NCBI GenBank assembly: GCA_026126245.1
Contig: JAHCJT010000009.1
Coordinates: 1 to 36,343 of the forward strand
DNA length: 36,343 bases
Origin: Alphaproteobacteria bacterium
Lineage (GTDB): Bacteria; Pseudomonadota; Alphaproteobacteria; Reyranellales; Reyranellaceae
Reading direction: 5' to 3'
Shown here: one piece after another, positions 35,406 to 36,343 of the stretch
Position numbering within the stretch: the stretch's first letter is position 1
How the letters are laid out: the number at the start of each line of letters is the position of its first letter
The notes under the pieces: model-generated
Seen by the model: only the letters and a program-made list of their open reading frames with translations
Databases searched by the model: none
What the model was told of the DNA's origin: nothing
Program-made: the position numbers and the translations under genes

Positions 35406-36343
35406 GTGGAGATGACGCACGCGGAGCACGCATGCCACAAGCCGATCAGACGCGTCAACGACTTCGTCGTCAAGTTCGCCAACGTCAACGGCTCGGGCTC
35501 GGCCAGCGCCAACGAGCTGTTCGCCCGCGCCATCATGCGCATGGGCGTGCCGGTCGCGCCGCGCAACATCTTCCCGTCCAACATCCAGGGCCTGCCGACC
35601 TGGTACGAGGTCCGCGTCTCGGAAGACGGCCATCTCGGCGCCCGCGGCGGCACCGACCTGATGGTGGCGATGAACCCGCAGACCTTCGACAAGGATATCG
35701 CCTCGATCGAGCCCGGCGGCTATTTGCTGTACGATTCCACCAAGCCCTATCCGGCGTCGAAATTCCGCGACGACATCACCGTCATCGGCGTGCCGCTGAC
35801 CGCGATCTGCAACGCGAATACACCGACCCACGCCAGCGCCAGCTCTTCAAGAACATCATCTATATCGGCGTGCTCACCGCGCTGATCGAGATGGACGTCG
35901 CCGCCGTCGAGAAGCTGATCACCGAGCAGTACAAGGGCAAGGACAAGCTGATCGGCCCGAACATCAAGGCGCTGCATATCGGGCGCGACTACGCCATCCT
36001 CAATCTCGCCCACCCGATCGGGCTGAAGCTGCGCAAGGCCGACAAGGTCGGCGACAAGATCTTCGTCGAGGGCAATGCCGCGGCGGCGCTGGGCGCGGTC
36101 TATGGCGGCGCCACTGTGTGCGCCTGGTATCCAATCACGCCGTCCTCGTCGCTGGCCGACGCCTTCACCAAGCATTGCAGCAAGCTGCGCGTCGATCCTG
36201 AGACCAAGAAGGCGAAATACGCCATCATCCAGGCCGAGGATGAACTCGCCTCGATCGGCATGGTGATCGGCGCCGCCTGGAACGGCGCGCGCGCCTTCAC
36301 CGCCACCTCCGGCCCCGGCATCTCGCTGATGCAGGAGTTCATC
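35406..36343 (+). CDS. 2-oxoacid:acceptor oxidoreductase, gamma-alpha subunit, N-terminal part with frameshift
   Basis: The gene runs off the right edge. It begins in a second frame with VNDFVVKFANVNGSGSASANELF, the gamma-domain start of KorA-type subunits, then NIFPSNIQGLPTWYEVR. At about 35816 the coding signal returns to the frame of the upstream gene (GEYTDPRQ-like, then NIIYIGVL) as if one base were missing. The alpha-domain motifs AWYPITPSSSLADAF and IQAEDELASIGMVIGAAWNGARAFTATSGPG follow. The enzyme would oxidise a 2-oxoacid to an acyl-CoA with a ferredoxin-type acceptor; no beta subunit with the TPP site is visible yet. The GTG at 35406 is only a nominal start, since no stop codon separates this from the upstream gene in either frame. 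Confidence 0.8.

Noticed and set aside
33491-35692. A 733-codon minus-strand frame opposite the FAD oxidoreductase
   Set aside because: The plus strand has ordered FAD, NAD and ferredoxin motifs; the antisense product is low-complexity.
1-36343. CRISPR arrays, tRNA or rRNA genes, transposases, integrases, phage genes, toxin-antitoxin or restriction genes
   Set aside because: I looked for repeat-spacer patterns, cloverleaf ends and the usual protein motifs on both strands and found none.

Overview
The window is about 36 kb of GC-rich bacterial DNA (roughly two thirds G+C by eye). Shine-Dalgarno spacing, Tat and Sec signals, a TAXI-type receptor, hydantoinase-type enzymes, a PotABCD-type importer, Flp pilins and many short-chain dehydrogenases (SDRs) fit a metabolically versatile soil or water alphaproteobacterium (Rhodospirillales or Hyphomicrobiales-like). 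That placement is inference; no rRNA or tRNA gene is present to fix it.

Layout. 1-2108: an anti-sigma factor (cut by the window edge) and an ECF sigma factor point left; a Tat-exported metallophosphoesterase and a single-domain CuA-like cupredoxin point right. Both divergent transcripts are preceded by the same promoter-like motif. 2293-8683: small-molecule catabolism genes (PEP mutase/isocitrate lyase family enzyme, two near-identical 114-residue proteins plus a NIPSNAP protein, an aldo/keto reductase, an amidohydrolase, two SDRs and a 66-residue coiled-coil protein). 8862-12742: a two-gene hyuA-hyuB hydantoinase/5-oxoprolinase operon. 12759-17122: a secreted six-cysteine protein, a TauD/TfdA dioxygenase, and a leftward operon of a GlcG-like protein, an orphan TAXI receptor and a serine hydrolase.

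17514-22611: two tandem Flp pilin genes, an unusually AT-rich 0.75 kb spacer with an inverted repeat, a 1213-residue hybrid histidine kinase with four PAS domains, and a small lipoprotein. 22772-31630: an SDR, an M20 deacylase, then one long rightward operon of an ABC importer of the spermidine/putrescine class, a NodB-fold deacetylase and two SDRs. A palindromic extragenic element lies between the two permease genes. 31661-33203: a pseudouridine synthase and an L-aspartate dehydrogenase, leftward. 33635-36343: an FAD/Fe-S oxidoreductase followed by the start of a 2-oxoacid:acceptor oxidoreductase, broken by two compensating frame changes and containing a block of strikingly different codon use.

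How the parts work together. Most of the window is catabolic: uptake (ABC importer, TAXI receptor), hydrolysis of amide, imide or ester bonds (HyuAB, NodB fold, M20, serine hydrolase, amidohydrolase) and oxidation (SDRs, aldo/keto reductase, dioxygenase). The two regulatory units are the ECF locus at the left end and the hybrid kinase next to the pilins. I do not see a complete, clearly new multi-gene system. The strongest leads are the ECF-copper-phosphoesterase unit with its paired promoters, the hairpins that carry stop codons between convergent genes, the orphan pilins with their AT-rich spacer, and the chimeric-looking frame-shifted oxidoreductase at the right end.
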